A stretch of DNA of 64,000 nucleotides from Dyadobacter crusticola DSM 16708 (GTDB lineage: Bacteria > Bacteroidota > Bacteroidia > Cytophagales > Spirosomataceae), in NCBI RefSeq assembly GCF_000701505.1, contig NZ_JNJB01000008.1, positions 1 to 64,000 of the forward strand, given 5' to 3'. Below are positions 56,645-64,000 of the stretch, one piece after another (position 1 is the stretch's first letter; each line of letters begins with the position of its first letter). The notes under the pieces were generated by a model that was not told the origin of the DNA, made no database searches, and was given only the letters and a program-made list of their open reading frames with translations. The translations under genes were made by a program, and so were the position numbers.

Positions 56645-58465
56645 ATGGAAATAGGATTTACCGACTTTCTGGTTATCGCGGCTTACCTGGTTTTTGTAAT
56701 TATTGTCGGCATTGTATCAAAGAGACAAGCAGATAAAACAAGCTCTGATTACCTGCTGGGCGGCCGGACGATTCCATTCTGGATGCTCGCGATTTCCAAT
56801 GCATCGGGGATGTTTGACATTTCGGGAACCGCCTGGATGGTTTCTATAATGTTTGTTTACGGCGTTAAAAGCATCTGGCTTCCCTGGCTCTGGCCCGTAT
56901 TCAATCAGATTTTTATGATGGTCTACATGTCGGCGTGGCTGCGGAAGTCAGGCGCGTCCACCAGCGCTGAATGGATGCTGACCCGATTCGGCACATCCCG
57001 CGATTCGCGGCAATCACATAGCATTATTATAATTTTTGCTATTCTGAGCTGTCTCAGCTTCATGACCTACGCATTCATCGGTCTCGGCAAGTTTCTCGTG
57101 ATTTTCATTCCGTGGTCCGCGATCTCACCACTCGTTCCTTTCCATGTACCGGTTCAATTTGTACCACATCTGTACGGGATTGTATTCACCACATTCACGG
57201 TGTTCTATTCACTTCTTGGCGGGATGAAAAGCATAGTTTGGACGGATCTCATCCATTATGTGATCATTGTAATTATTTCCGTCTGCATCGCCTGCATTGC
57301 CATGAATGCTTTGGAAACTGCCGGCGCCCTGCGTGTTCCGGAAGGGTGGGATAGTATATTTTTTGGCAAAAACCTGGAACTGAATTGGAGCAGCTACCTC
57401 GCCGATGCCGACCGGAAAATCAGGGAAGATAACTTTTCGCCGTTCGGCTACTTTTTCGCATTAATGGCAGCAAAAGGGATTCTCGCAAGCCTGGCCGGCC
57501 CGATGCCCAACTATGATATGCAGAAAGTCCTTTCGTCCAAATCCCCCCGCGATGCCGCATTGATGAGCATGTTTGTGAATTTCGTGTTACTCCCGCCCCG
57601 ATATCTCCTCATTACCGGTGTTACTGTACTCGCCCTTATTTTCCACGGCCAGAGCGGCGGCCACGGAAGGGATTTTGAGCGCTTGTTGCCTGAAGTGCTC
57701 AGTGCGCATGTTCCGCCTGGCCTGCTCGGGCTTGTGCTGGTGGGGCTGCTTGGCGCATTTATGGGAACATTTGCGGGTACTTTCAATGCAGCTCAGGCTT
57801 ATCTGGTCAATGATGTTTACCTCAAATCCATCAACCCCGATGCCAGCAACCGGCAGGTCAGGTGGATGAATTATGTTTCCGGGCTGTCGGTAGTAACCAT
57901 TGCGATCGCCCTCGGCTTTCTCATCAAAGATCTGAACAGCATTCTGCTGTGGATCGTATCGGCGTTATATGGCGGTTATATTGCCTCGAATGTGCTTAAA
58001 TTCCATTGGTGGCGCTTTAACAGCCACGGGTTTTTCTGGGGTATGATAGCGGGAATTGTATGTGCGATGTGTTGCCCCTATCTCTTTCCAAAAATGCTTC
58101 CGCTCTATTACTTCCCGCTGATCCTCGCCATAGCCACATGCGTGGCAGTAGCCGCTTCGCTGCTCACGCCACCTACTGAGATGGAAGTTTTGATAAAGTT
58201 CTGCAAACAGGTCAATCCCTGGGGTTTCTGGCAGCCAGTCAGAAAAGCGATCCAGGAAGACGACCCGACGTTTATACCAAATCCACATTTCTCCCGCGAC
58301 GCATTTAATATTGTCACAGGTATTGTCGCCCAAACTGCGCTGACAGCCTTGCCGGTTTACATAGTATTGCTGATGCCAGTACCGGCCAGCATTTCAGCGG
58401 GCATCCTGGTTGCTACCCTGCTGGTCTTGTGGCGAACCTGGTATAAAACGCTCCCGCCTCGCTGA
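56645..58465 (+). CDS. Sodium:solute symporter (SSS family)
   Basis: A 606-residue inner-membrane transporter with about 13-14 helices. Family features are IIVGIVSKRQADKTSSDYLLGGRTIPFWMLAISNASGMFDISGTAWMVS (TM1-2 with the Na+ site), YSLLGGMKSIVWTDLIHYVIIVI, LLGAFMGTFAGTFNAAQAYLVNDVYLK and a C-terminal extension of about 100 residues (helices plus a final segment). SSS carriers take up sugars, amino acids or carboxylates; the substrate here is unknown. Its ATG is 92 bases from the divergent AraC gene, suggesting AraC control and, with SusC/SusD downstream, a sugar-type substrate. Confidence 0.88.
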   Translation: MEIGFTDFLVIAAYLVFVIIVGIVSKRQADKTSSDYLLGGRTIPFWMLAISNASGMFDISGTAWMVSIMFVYGVKSIWLPWLWPVFNQIFMMVYMSAWLRKSGASTSAEWMLTRFGTSRDSRQSHSIIIIFAILSCLSFMTYAFIGLGKFLVIFIPWSAISPLVPFHVPVQFVPHLYGIVFTTFTVFYSLLGGMKSIVWTDLIHYVIIVIISVCIACIAMNALETAGALRVPEGWDSIFFGKNLELNWSSYLADADRKIREDNFSPFGYFFALMAAKGILASLAGPMPNYDMQKVLSSKSPRDAALMSMFVNFVLLPPRYLLITGVTVLALIFHGQSGGHGRDFERLLPEVLSAHVPPGLLGLVLVGLLGAFMGTFAGTFNAAQAYLVNDVYLKSINPDASNRQVRWMNYVSGLSVVTIAIALGFLIKDLNSILLWIVSALYGGYIASNVLKFHWWRFNSHGFFWGMIAGIVCAMCCPYLFPKMLPLYYFPLILAIATCVAVAASLLTPPTEMEVLIKFCKQVNPWGFWQPVRKAIQEDDPTFIPNPHFSRDAFNIVTGIVAQTALTALPVYIVLLMPVPASISAGILVATLLVLWRTWYKTLPPR

Positions 58466-58778
58466 GTTTAGCAGTACTTACAAAGTTGTCACTGCGTATA
58501 CACACATCCGAATGATGCGGAGGCGCTCCGGAAACGGCACATGCACCATTTTTCCAGCATCCATTTAAAGCAGGTTGCCCAAGTCGATAAACTAAGTATT
58601 GTTTTATTTATTCATTATATAAACTAATTATCATCTATAAATGTGGTACTAAATGTGTCATTTTTTGATAAAAATGTACTATATAGTTGTGGTCGCCATT
58701 CTGGTATATTTGGTTTAATTTTTATCACTATTCCATAGTTCAGCTAATCAAACCTTGTTTTACCAGAAATCCGTTTCT
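58466..58778. other. Intergenic region ahead of the SusC gene
   Basis: No gene is visible in this 313-base stretch. On the plus strand a -7 element TATATTTG is at 58705-58712, but the nearest TTG (58687-58689) is only 15 bases upstream, shorter than the usual 19-21, so the promoter is uncertain. A short GC-rich hairpin, CGGAG/CTCCG (58518-58530), lies near the SSS end without a T-run. The 3' half is AT-rich. Confidence 0.4.
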
Positions 58779-61700
58779 ATGAAAAAAACTCTACTAATTA
58801 AATTATTGGTACTGCTTTCTGTGCTCGCCCTGCCGGGTTATGCCCAGGAAATGACGGTAGCCGGGAAAGTTACAGACGCAAGTGGCGGCGAGATCGCCGG
58901 GGTGAACGTGGTGGTAAAAGGCACCACCCGCGGCACTACCACCAGCGACAAAGGGGATTACTCCATTACAGTCGAAAAAGGCAAAACGCTTACCTTTAGC
59001 TACATCGGCTATGTTACGAAGGAAGTAGTAGCGAATGCAACTGTCCAGAATGTTTCTCTCCAGTCGGAAGCAACTGCATTGAATGAGGTGGTTGTAACTG
59101 CGCTGGGCGTAAGCCGTGAAAAACGCTCGCTTGCTTACTCCATTACCGAGGTGAGCGGAAGTAACATGACAGCCGCCCGCGAAGCCAACCTTGGTAACGC
59201 ATTGGCGGGAAGGGTTGCCGGGGTGAATGTAAGCAAGATAGCCTCAGGTCCGGCCGGTTCATCTCGCGTTATTATCCGCGGTAACAAGTCGCTTAATGGC
59301 CAGAATCAGCCTTTGTATGTTATTGACGGTATCCCGATCGACAACAGCGGCTTCGGACAGGCGGGTATGTGGGGCGGCTCCGACGAGGGCGACGGGCTTT
59401 CCAGTATAAACCCTGATGATATTGAATCCGTAACGGTATTGAAAGGTGCGAATGCGGCTGCACTTTATGGCGCTCGTGCGGCAAATGGTGTCATTAACGT
59501 AACCACCAAACGGGGCTCAAAGAGAAAAGGAATCGGCGTCGAGTTCGGATCAAATTACGTTTTTGAAAAGCTGAACGATCTTTCAGACCTGCAGCACAGC
59601 TACGGCAGCGGCGGCTATGTAAATGGGGTAGCCACCAAGCCAGCCAATCAGAACCAGGCTTATGAATGGGGCGACGACTCGTGGGGACCGAAATATGACA
59701 ACAGCCAGGTAGTTGGTTTTGACGGAAAAATGCGGCCTTATGCATATGCAGGAGATAACTTTTCGAGATACCTGAAAACCGGTCACGCATTTACCAATAA
59801 TCTTGCTTTTTCAGGCGGAAACGAAAACCAGAATTTCCGTGCGTCCATTACAAATATGAACAGCACGAGCATCATTCCAAATTCCGGTTTCGACAGGCTG
59901 AACATTTCCATTTCTACGCTTTCAAAATTTGGCAAGAGACTTACCCTTGACGCCAAAGTGCTTTATTCTGAGGAAAAAGCAAAAAATCGTCCCAATGTGT
60001 CTGACTCTCCGGGTAATGGTATCCAGTCTGTATGGCGCATACCGGGCAACTACAATGTACTCGACTACATGGGCGATCCCAATAAGCCCGGCGCAATCCC
60101 GGCAGGTACTGACGCGGCGAGCCTGGGTATCTGGGGCAAAGAAGTGGGTGAAGAATATCAGCAAGCCAACAATAACTGGGGGCAAAATCCTTACTGGACT
60201 GCCTACCAGTTTATCAAAACCGATAAGAAAGATCGTATTATCACTTCCGGTAGCTTAAAATACCAGCTTACAGACTGGCTTTTCGTTCAGGGCCGCGTGG
60301 GTATGGACAAATATTCGCGTCGTGCCGAGTCGCTTGTACCGGAAGGAACTGGCTACCAGCGTGGCGGTTCCAGAAGTATGGGTACCTGGAATGTACAGGA
60401 GATCAACATGGAATACACGATCGGCTTCAATAAGGAATTTGGCAAGCTGGGTTTTAATGTATTTGGCGGAGGAAACCGGATGAGACGTAAATACGACTTT
60501 ATCAATATTTACGGAAACGGTTTCAACGTACAGTTCTTCCCCGCATTGAACAACATTCAGGGTAAAAACTGGGATTATACACCCAATGAATCCGGGATCA
60601 ACTCCCTTTTCGGATCTGCTGAAATTTCATACGGCGGCTTCCTTTTCCTGACCGGTACTGCACGGAACGACTGGTTTTCGGTACTGAATCCCAAAACAAA
60701 CAGCATTTTGTATCCTTCCGTTGGTGGTAGCTTCGTGTTCTCCGACGCATTCAATAATATGCCTGCGTGGCTTTCTTACGGTAAGCTCCGCGCGTCCTGG
60801 GCGCAGGTGGGCAATGCGACCATCGGACCATACGAAACCAACCTGACGTACTCACTGAATGGAAATCCGCATCTCGGACTTGCCATGGGCTCATTCTCGT
60901 CTGCAATGGGAAACAACGGAAACATTCCAAACCCTAACCTCAGGCCTTTGTCGGTGTCAGAAACTGAGGTAGGTATCGATTTTCGTTTGTTCAACAACAA
61001 AGTAGGCGTTGATTTCACTTACTATGATCAGCAAACAACTGACGATATCCTGAATGCGACCATTTCAAGAGCATCAGGATTCGGGTCGACTTCGGTGAAT
61101 GTTGGTAAGCTACAAAACAGGGGCGTGGAGCTGTTACTTACCGTAACGCCGCTTAAATCCAGCCAGGTAACGTGGGATGTAACTTTAAACCTTGGTAAAA
61201 ACGTAAACAAAGTAAAAGCGCTGATCCCGGGATCGACGGAACTGGTACTGGAAGAACCACGCTCACGCAATGCTTATATCAAAAATATTGTGGGACAACC
61301 TTTCGGTATGATCACAGGGCGTGTTCAAAAACTGTCTCCTGATGGTCAGCCCGTATTTTACAGCGATGGCCGGCCGGTAGGCTCCACCAACTATGAGATC
61401 ATTGGAAATGGTATCGCCAAAATCACAGGCGGACTTACCAATGCATTCAACTACAAAGGATTCGACTTATCATTCCTGGTGGACTTCAAAGTAGGCGGCG
61501 ACATACTTTCAGGAACAAATATGAGACTCGACCAATGGGGACTTAGCCAGCGCTCATTGCAGGGAAGAGAAGGTGAAGCACCGCTGACAGTTACCGGAGT
61601 AACTCAGGAAGGAAGCGAATACAAGCCTTTCACCAAAACATTGACCCCGCTGGAAGCCTTCAATTACTGGGGCTCGGTAGGCGGCGAAGCCGATGCGGTA

Positions 61701-61964
61701 ACAACCATGTACCTGTACGATGCCTCGTTTGTGAAGCTGAGACAACTGACACTAGGCTACAATTTCCCGAAGAAACTCCTGGAAAAAACGCCTTTGCAAA
61801 ACCTCAGCCTTTCTTTTGTTGGTCGTAACCTCGCGATCCTTTTCAAGAACATCGACAATGTTGATCCGGAATCAACCTACTCCAATGGGAACTCACAGGG
61901 ATTTGACTATTTCGGTTTCCCATCCACCCGCAGTTACGGTTTCAATTTGAGAGCAACATTCTAA
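58779..61964 (+). CDS. SusC/RagA-family TonB-linked outer membrane protein
   Basis: A 1061-residue outer-membrane transporter. Signal peptide MKKTLLIKLLVLLSVLALPGYAQ. Residues about 25-100 are a carboxypeptidase-D-like regulatory domain (VAGKVTDASGGEIAGVNVVVKGTTRGTTTSDKGDYSI). The TonB plug follows (LNEVVVTALGVSREKRSLAYSITEVSG ... RVAGVNV ... VIIRGNKSLNGQNQPLYVIDGIPID ... ESVTVLKGANAAALYGARAANGVINVTTKRG). The rest is a ~22-strand beta-barrel, ending RSYGFNLRATF with the terminal aromatic. Together with the SusD lipoprotein downstream it imports a large nutrient, usually a glycan or peptide, powered by TonB. I chose the ATG at 58779 since it heads the signal peptide. Confidence 0.95.
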   Translation: MKKTLLIKLLVLLSVLALPGYAQEMTVAGKVTDASGGEIAGVNVVVKGTTRGTTTSDKGDYSITVEKGKTLTFSYIGYVTKEVVANATVQNVSLQSEATALNEVVVTALGVSREKRSLAYSITEVSGSNMTAAREANLGNALAGRVAGVNVSKIASGPAGSSRVIIRGNKSLNGQNQPLYVIDGIPIDNSGFGQAGMWGGSDEGDGLSSINPDDIESVTVLKGANAAALYGARAANGVINVTTKRGSKRKGIGVEFGSNYVFEKLNDLSDLQHSYGSGGYVNGVATKPANQNQAYEWGDDSWGPKYDNSQVVGFDGKMRPYAYAGDNFSRYLKTGHAFTNNLAFSGGNENQNFRASITNMNSTSIIPNSGFDRLNISISTLSKFGKRLTLDAKVLYSEEKAKNRPNVSDSPGNGIQSVWRIPGNYNVLDYMGDPNKPGAIPAGTDAASLGIWGKEVGEEYQQANNNWGQNPYWTAYQFIKTDKKDRIITSGSLKYQLTDWLFVQGRVGMDKYSRRAESLVPEGTGYQRGGSRSMGTWNVQEINMEYTIGFNKEFGKLGFNVFGGGNRMRRKYDFINIYGNGFNVQFFPALNNIQGKNWDYTPNESGINSLFGSAEISYGGFLFLTGTARNDWFSVLNPKTNSILYPSVGGSFVFSDAFNNMPAWLSYGKLRASWAQVGNATIGPYETNLTYSLNGNPHLGLAMGSFSSAMGNNGNIPNPNLRPLSVSETEVGIDFRLFNNKVGVDFTYYDQQTTDDILNATISRASGFGSTSVNVGKLQNRGVELLLTVTPLKSSQVTWDVTLNLGKNVNKVKALIPGSTELVLEEPRSRNAYIKNIVGQPFGMITGRVQKLSPDGQPVFYSDGRPVGSTNYEIIGNGIAKITGGLTNAFNYKGFDLSFLVDFKVGGDILSGTNMRLDQWGLSQRSLQGREGEAPLTVTGVTQEGSEYKPFTKTLTPLEAFNYWGSVGGEADAVTTMYLYDASFVKLRQLTLGYNFPKKLLEKTPLQNLSLSFVGRNLAILFKNIDNVDPESTYSNGNSQGFDYFGFPSTRSYGFNLRATF

Positions 61965-61974
61965 TTACAGAAAA

Positions 61975-63576
61975 ATGAAAAATTTCAAGAGCTATATAAA
62001 ATTTGGTCTGGCAGCAATACTGGTCACGGGCTGTGATACGGAAGAGCTGCACAATCTGAACATCAACCCGCAGGCATTGAATACCATTGATCTCAACCTG
62101 CTGTTTACTTCGGCCGAGCTGGGCATCGCATCTAATGGAACCACGGGTGATAACCGCTATATCGACTGGCGTACCAATATCGGAATGTGCGCCTATGCGA
62201 TCCAGCAGCTGGCGAATGCAGGAGGCGGGATTGCGCCGGGGGACAAGTATGCAAGCAATGCAGAAACCAACGCAGCGCCTTTCGAATTCACTTACAATGA
62301 CCAGCTGAAAAACATCGCAGAAATCCTGAGACAGTCGGCTCCGGGCGGCTTTGCGGAAGGCAAGAACAAGAATATGCGGCAGGCGGCACGTATACTGCGC
62401 GCGTTCAGCTTTTCGCGGATCACCGATTTTTACGGAAACATTCCTTACACCGAGGCCAATCGCGGTATTGAAGGTATCTTTTTCCCAAAATATGATACGC
62501 AAGACGCCATTTACGCTGATTTACTGAAAGAACTGGACGAAGCTTCCTCTTCCCTCAATGCATCGAATGGAGACGAAGGATTTGCAGCGGCCGACTTCAT
62601 TTACAAAGGTGATATTGCCAAATGGAAGAAATTCGGATACTCCCTGATGCTCCGGCTGGCAATGCGGATTTCCAATGTAGATGCAGCCAAAGCGGCTACT
62701 TATGTAACCAAAGCAGCCGCAGGTGGTGTATTTACCAGCAATGCCGATAATGTGTGGGTGACGATGTCCGACGGTCCGAATGAATGGACAAACCAGAACG
62801 GTATCTCGCGCGCATTTGACCCCGGCGATGGCGGGCAGCCTTCTTACCTGAGTGCAACTTTGGTGAACTTCCTGAAAGGCACCAATCAGAACAGCGCTGC
62901 AGATGATGATCCGCGCCTGATGATCATTAGTGGCGGAATCGGCCCCTGGACTGCCAATGGTTTTACGCCTCTTGTGCTGGATCCGGTAAAGCAGAAAGGT
63001 ATGCCAAATGGGTACGATCAGGCGATGATCGACAGACTGGAAGGCGGCTCAGGAGTGGATCTTGCTAAAACCTATTCGAGAATAAACGTGAAAATGTTGC
63101 AGGATTCAGATCCTTATATGATTATGAACTATGGCGAAGTAGAGCTTTTGCTGGCCGAAGCAATTGAGCGGAAAATCGGCTCCGGGATTTCAGGCACAGC
63201 CAAGTCGCACTACGATGCGGGCGTAAAAGCGTCCATGCAAATGTACACGCCATTTGATGCGTCGCTCACTGTCTCTGACGCAGCCGCACAAGCTTACCTG
63301 ACTACCTATCCTTATGGCGTTACCAAGCCGGCATTGGAAATGATCGGCGAGCAGCTTTGGGTGAATAAATTCTTCAACTGGTGGGAAGCGTGGTCGGACT
63401 GGAGAAGGACCGGATATCCTAAACTCACCCCAACCAACTACCCCGGAAATGTCACAGGCGGCACAATTCCAGTGCGCCTGCGCTACCCCACCAACGAAGT
63501 AGCAGGTAACCCTAATTACCAGACCGGCGCAACCTTGCCCGACGATTTTACTACCAAGGTTTGGTGGGACAAATAG
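61975..63576 (+). CDS. SusD/RagB-like nutrient-binding lipoprotein (SusD-like group 2)
   Basis: A 533-residue lipoprotein with signal MKNFKSYIKFGLAAILVTGC (lipobox VTGC). Tetratricopeptide-like helices typical of SusD are seen (ILRAFSFSRITDFYGNIPYTEA, WKKFGYSLMLRLAMRISNVDA, MIMNYGEVELLLAEAIERK, EMIGEQLWVNKFFNWWEAWSDWRRTGYP). The conserved end VRLRYPTNE is the hallmark of the SusD_2 group (RagB-like). It caps the SusC barrel on the cell surface and catches the substrate. It begins 10 bases after the SusC stop and is followed by a terminator. Confidence 0.92.
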   Translation: MKNFKSYIKFGLAAILVTGCDTEELHNLNINPQALNTIDLNLLFTSAELGIASNGTTGDNRYIDWRTNIGMCAYAIQQLANAGGGIAPGDKYASNAETNAAPFEFTYNDQLKNIAEILRQSAPGGFAEGKNKNMRQAARILRAFSFSRITDFYGNIPYTEANRGIEGIFFPKYDTQDAIYADLLKELDEASSSLNASNGDEGFAAADFIYKGDIAKWKKFGYSLMLRLAMRISNVDAAKAATYVTKAAAGGVFTSNADNVWVTMSDGPNEWTNQNGISRAFDPGDGGQPSYLSATLVNFLKGTNQNSAADDDPRLMIISGGIGPWTANGFTPLVLDPVKQKGMPNGYDQAMIDRLEGGSGVDLAKTYSRINVKMLQDSDPYMIMNYGEVELLLAEAIERKIGSGISGTAKSHYDAGVKASMQMYTPFDASLTVSDAAAQAYLTTYPYGVTKPALEMIGEQLWVNKFFNWWEAWSDWRRTGYPKLTPTNYPGNVTGGTIPVRLRYPTNEVAGNPNYQTGATLPDDFTTKVWWDK

Positions 63577-63599
63577 TGTAAATTAGTAGATATAATTCA

Positions 63600-63638
63600 A
63601 AAGGTGTCCTGAATATTTTAGGGCATCTTTTTGTTTTT
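63600..63638 (+). terminator. Intrinsic terminator of the SusC/SusD unit
   Basis: AAAGGTGTCCT (63600-63610) pairs with AGGGCATCTTT (63620-63630), including two G-T pairs, followed by TTTGTTTTTT. Confidence 0.8.
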
Positions 63639-63681
63639 TATCCTAATTTTGAAACTCACCCTAATCAGGTTAATCCCTTTT

Positions 63682-64000
63682 ATGATACAATCATTCACAG
63701 CAGATGCTGATAAGGACGCTGTATTCGCGAAAGTCCAGCAGTTTATCGACGAGCAGGGCTTCACAGTTGTCAGCAAGGATCATTCCCGTCCCTGGGGAGG
63801 TTTTTTTGTACTGGAAGAAAGTCAGGCTCCGCAGTTTATTTCCACATTCTTTCCCCACCTTTCACTGGAAGATTTTGCAGGCTACGAAAAGTTGAGCCCG
63901 AAAATCCTCGTCGTTGCACCTAATAAAAGGCTATCGTGGCAGTACCACCATCGCCGCGCTGAGATCTGGAAAGTAATCGGCGGCAATGCCGGGATTGTGA
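63682..64000 (+). CDS. Cupin-type phosphomannose/phosphoheptose isomerase-like protein, 5' part
   Basis: An open frame from the ATG at 63682 to the window edge, giving 106 residues and no stop. MIQSFTADADKDAVFAKVQQFIDEQGFTVVSKDHSRPWGGFFVLEES and SPKILVVAPNKRLSWQYHHRRAEIWKVIGGNAGIV show the type II (cupin) phosphomannose-isomerase pattern: a PWG motif followed by the P-x-x-x-L-S-x-Q-x-H-x-x-R-x-E-x-W metal-binding region. The enzyme may interconvert mannose-6-phosphate and fructose-6-phosphate, but many members have other roles. The 3' end is missing, so completeness cannot be judged. Confidence 0.75.
   Translation, partial: MIQSFTADADKDAVFAKVQQFIDEQGFTVVSKDHSRPWGGFFVLEESQAPQFISTFFPHLSLEDFAGYEKLSPKILVVAPNKRLSWQYHHRRAEIWKVIGGNAGIV

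Noticed and set aside
58518-58530. Hairpin CGGAG/CTCCG after the symporter gene as a terminator
   Set aside because: The stem is only five base pairs with a three-base loop and no T-run follows.

Overview
The window is a piece of a Bacteroidota chromosome, most likely from the Cytophagales (a Dyadobacter- or Spirosoma-like organism). The evidence is a SusC/SusD outer-membrane pair, several promoter-like matches to the Bacteroidota TTG-N20-TAnnTTTG consensus, general absence of Shine-Dalgarno sequences, the four-gene 'ligase-associated DNA damage response' set, and a YpdA-type bacillithiol disulfide reductase. Genus is inferred, not shown. No rRNA, prophage or CRISPR array is present. There is one tRNA gene (Asn).

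Layout. 0-6 kb: the tail of an IS transposase, a nucleotidyltransferase plus small-protein pair, tyrS, a secreted family-43 glycosidase, then a patch of small unknown genes, a DUF5618 protein and a Uma2 nuclease. 6-13 kb: exonuclease, ATP-dependent DNA ligase, Lhr-type helicase and PdeM phosphoesterase, interrupted between ligase and helicase by a decayed VapBC module on the other strand and followed by an unknown gene. 13-24.5 kb (mostly minus strand): pyk, priA with a RelE/antitoxin pair upstream, pabC-pabB, ypdA, a BNR-repeat secreted protein, a YtxH protein, a DUF4136 lipoprotein and dnaG. 24.8-33.7 kb: one minus-strand operon for a surface polysaccharide with a sialic-acid-type (nonulosonate) sugar: tyrosine autokinase, neuB, neuC (broken by a one-base frameshift), neuA, two glycosyltransferases and an O-antigen polymerase/ligase. 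33.8-40.3 kb: glf, an OmpA-family porin, tgt, a GT2 enzyme, rsmG and tRNA-Asn. 40.4-48.5 kb: a DKNYY lipoprotein behind a leader terminator, a one-pass membrane protein with a DNA-binding-like N-terminus, a YadA-head/S74 surface protein, a nitrilase + GNAT + NTF2-like set and a GT39-like membrane enzyme. 48.6-54.3 kb: a BtuFCD-type ABC importer in one operon with queA, divergent from a PduO-type cobalamin adenosyltransferase. 54.4-64 kb: ilvE, an AraC regulator divergent from a sodium/solute symporter, a SusC/SusD pair, and the start of a cupin-like isomerase gene.

How the genes work together. Tgt and QueA carry out successive steps of queuosine synthesis; the last step in that pathway (QueG) needs cobalamin, and the importer sits in the queA operon, so the B12 reading of the importer is attractive but inferred. 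NeuC-NeuB-NeuA would turn UDP-GlcNAc into a CMP-nonulosonate for the polysaccharide, with Glf supplying galactofuranose donor nearby. The exonuclease-ligase-helicase-PdeM set is a known co-occurring repair cassette of uncertain mechanism. No wholly new system is proven here. The best leads are the neuC homopolymer frameshift, the candidate sialyltransferase-like protein, the unknown gene behind PdeM, the membrane-bound DNA-binding-like sensor, the terminator in the DKNYY leader, and a possible orphan small RNA between dnaG and the polysaccharide operon.
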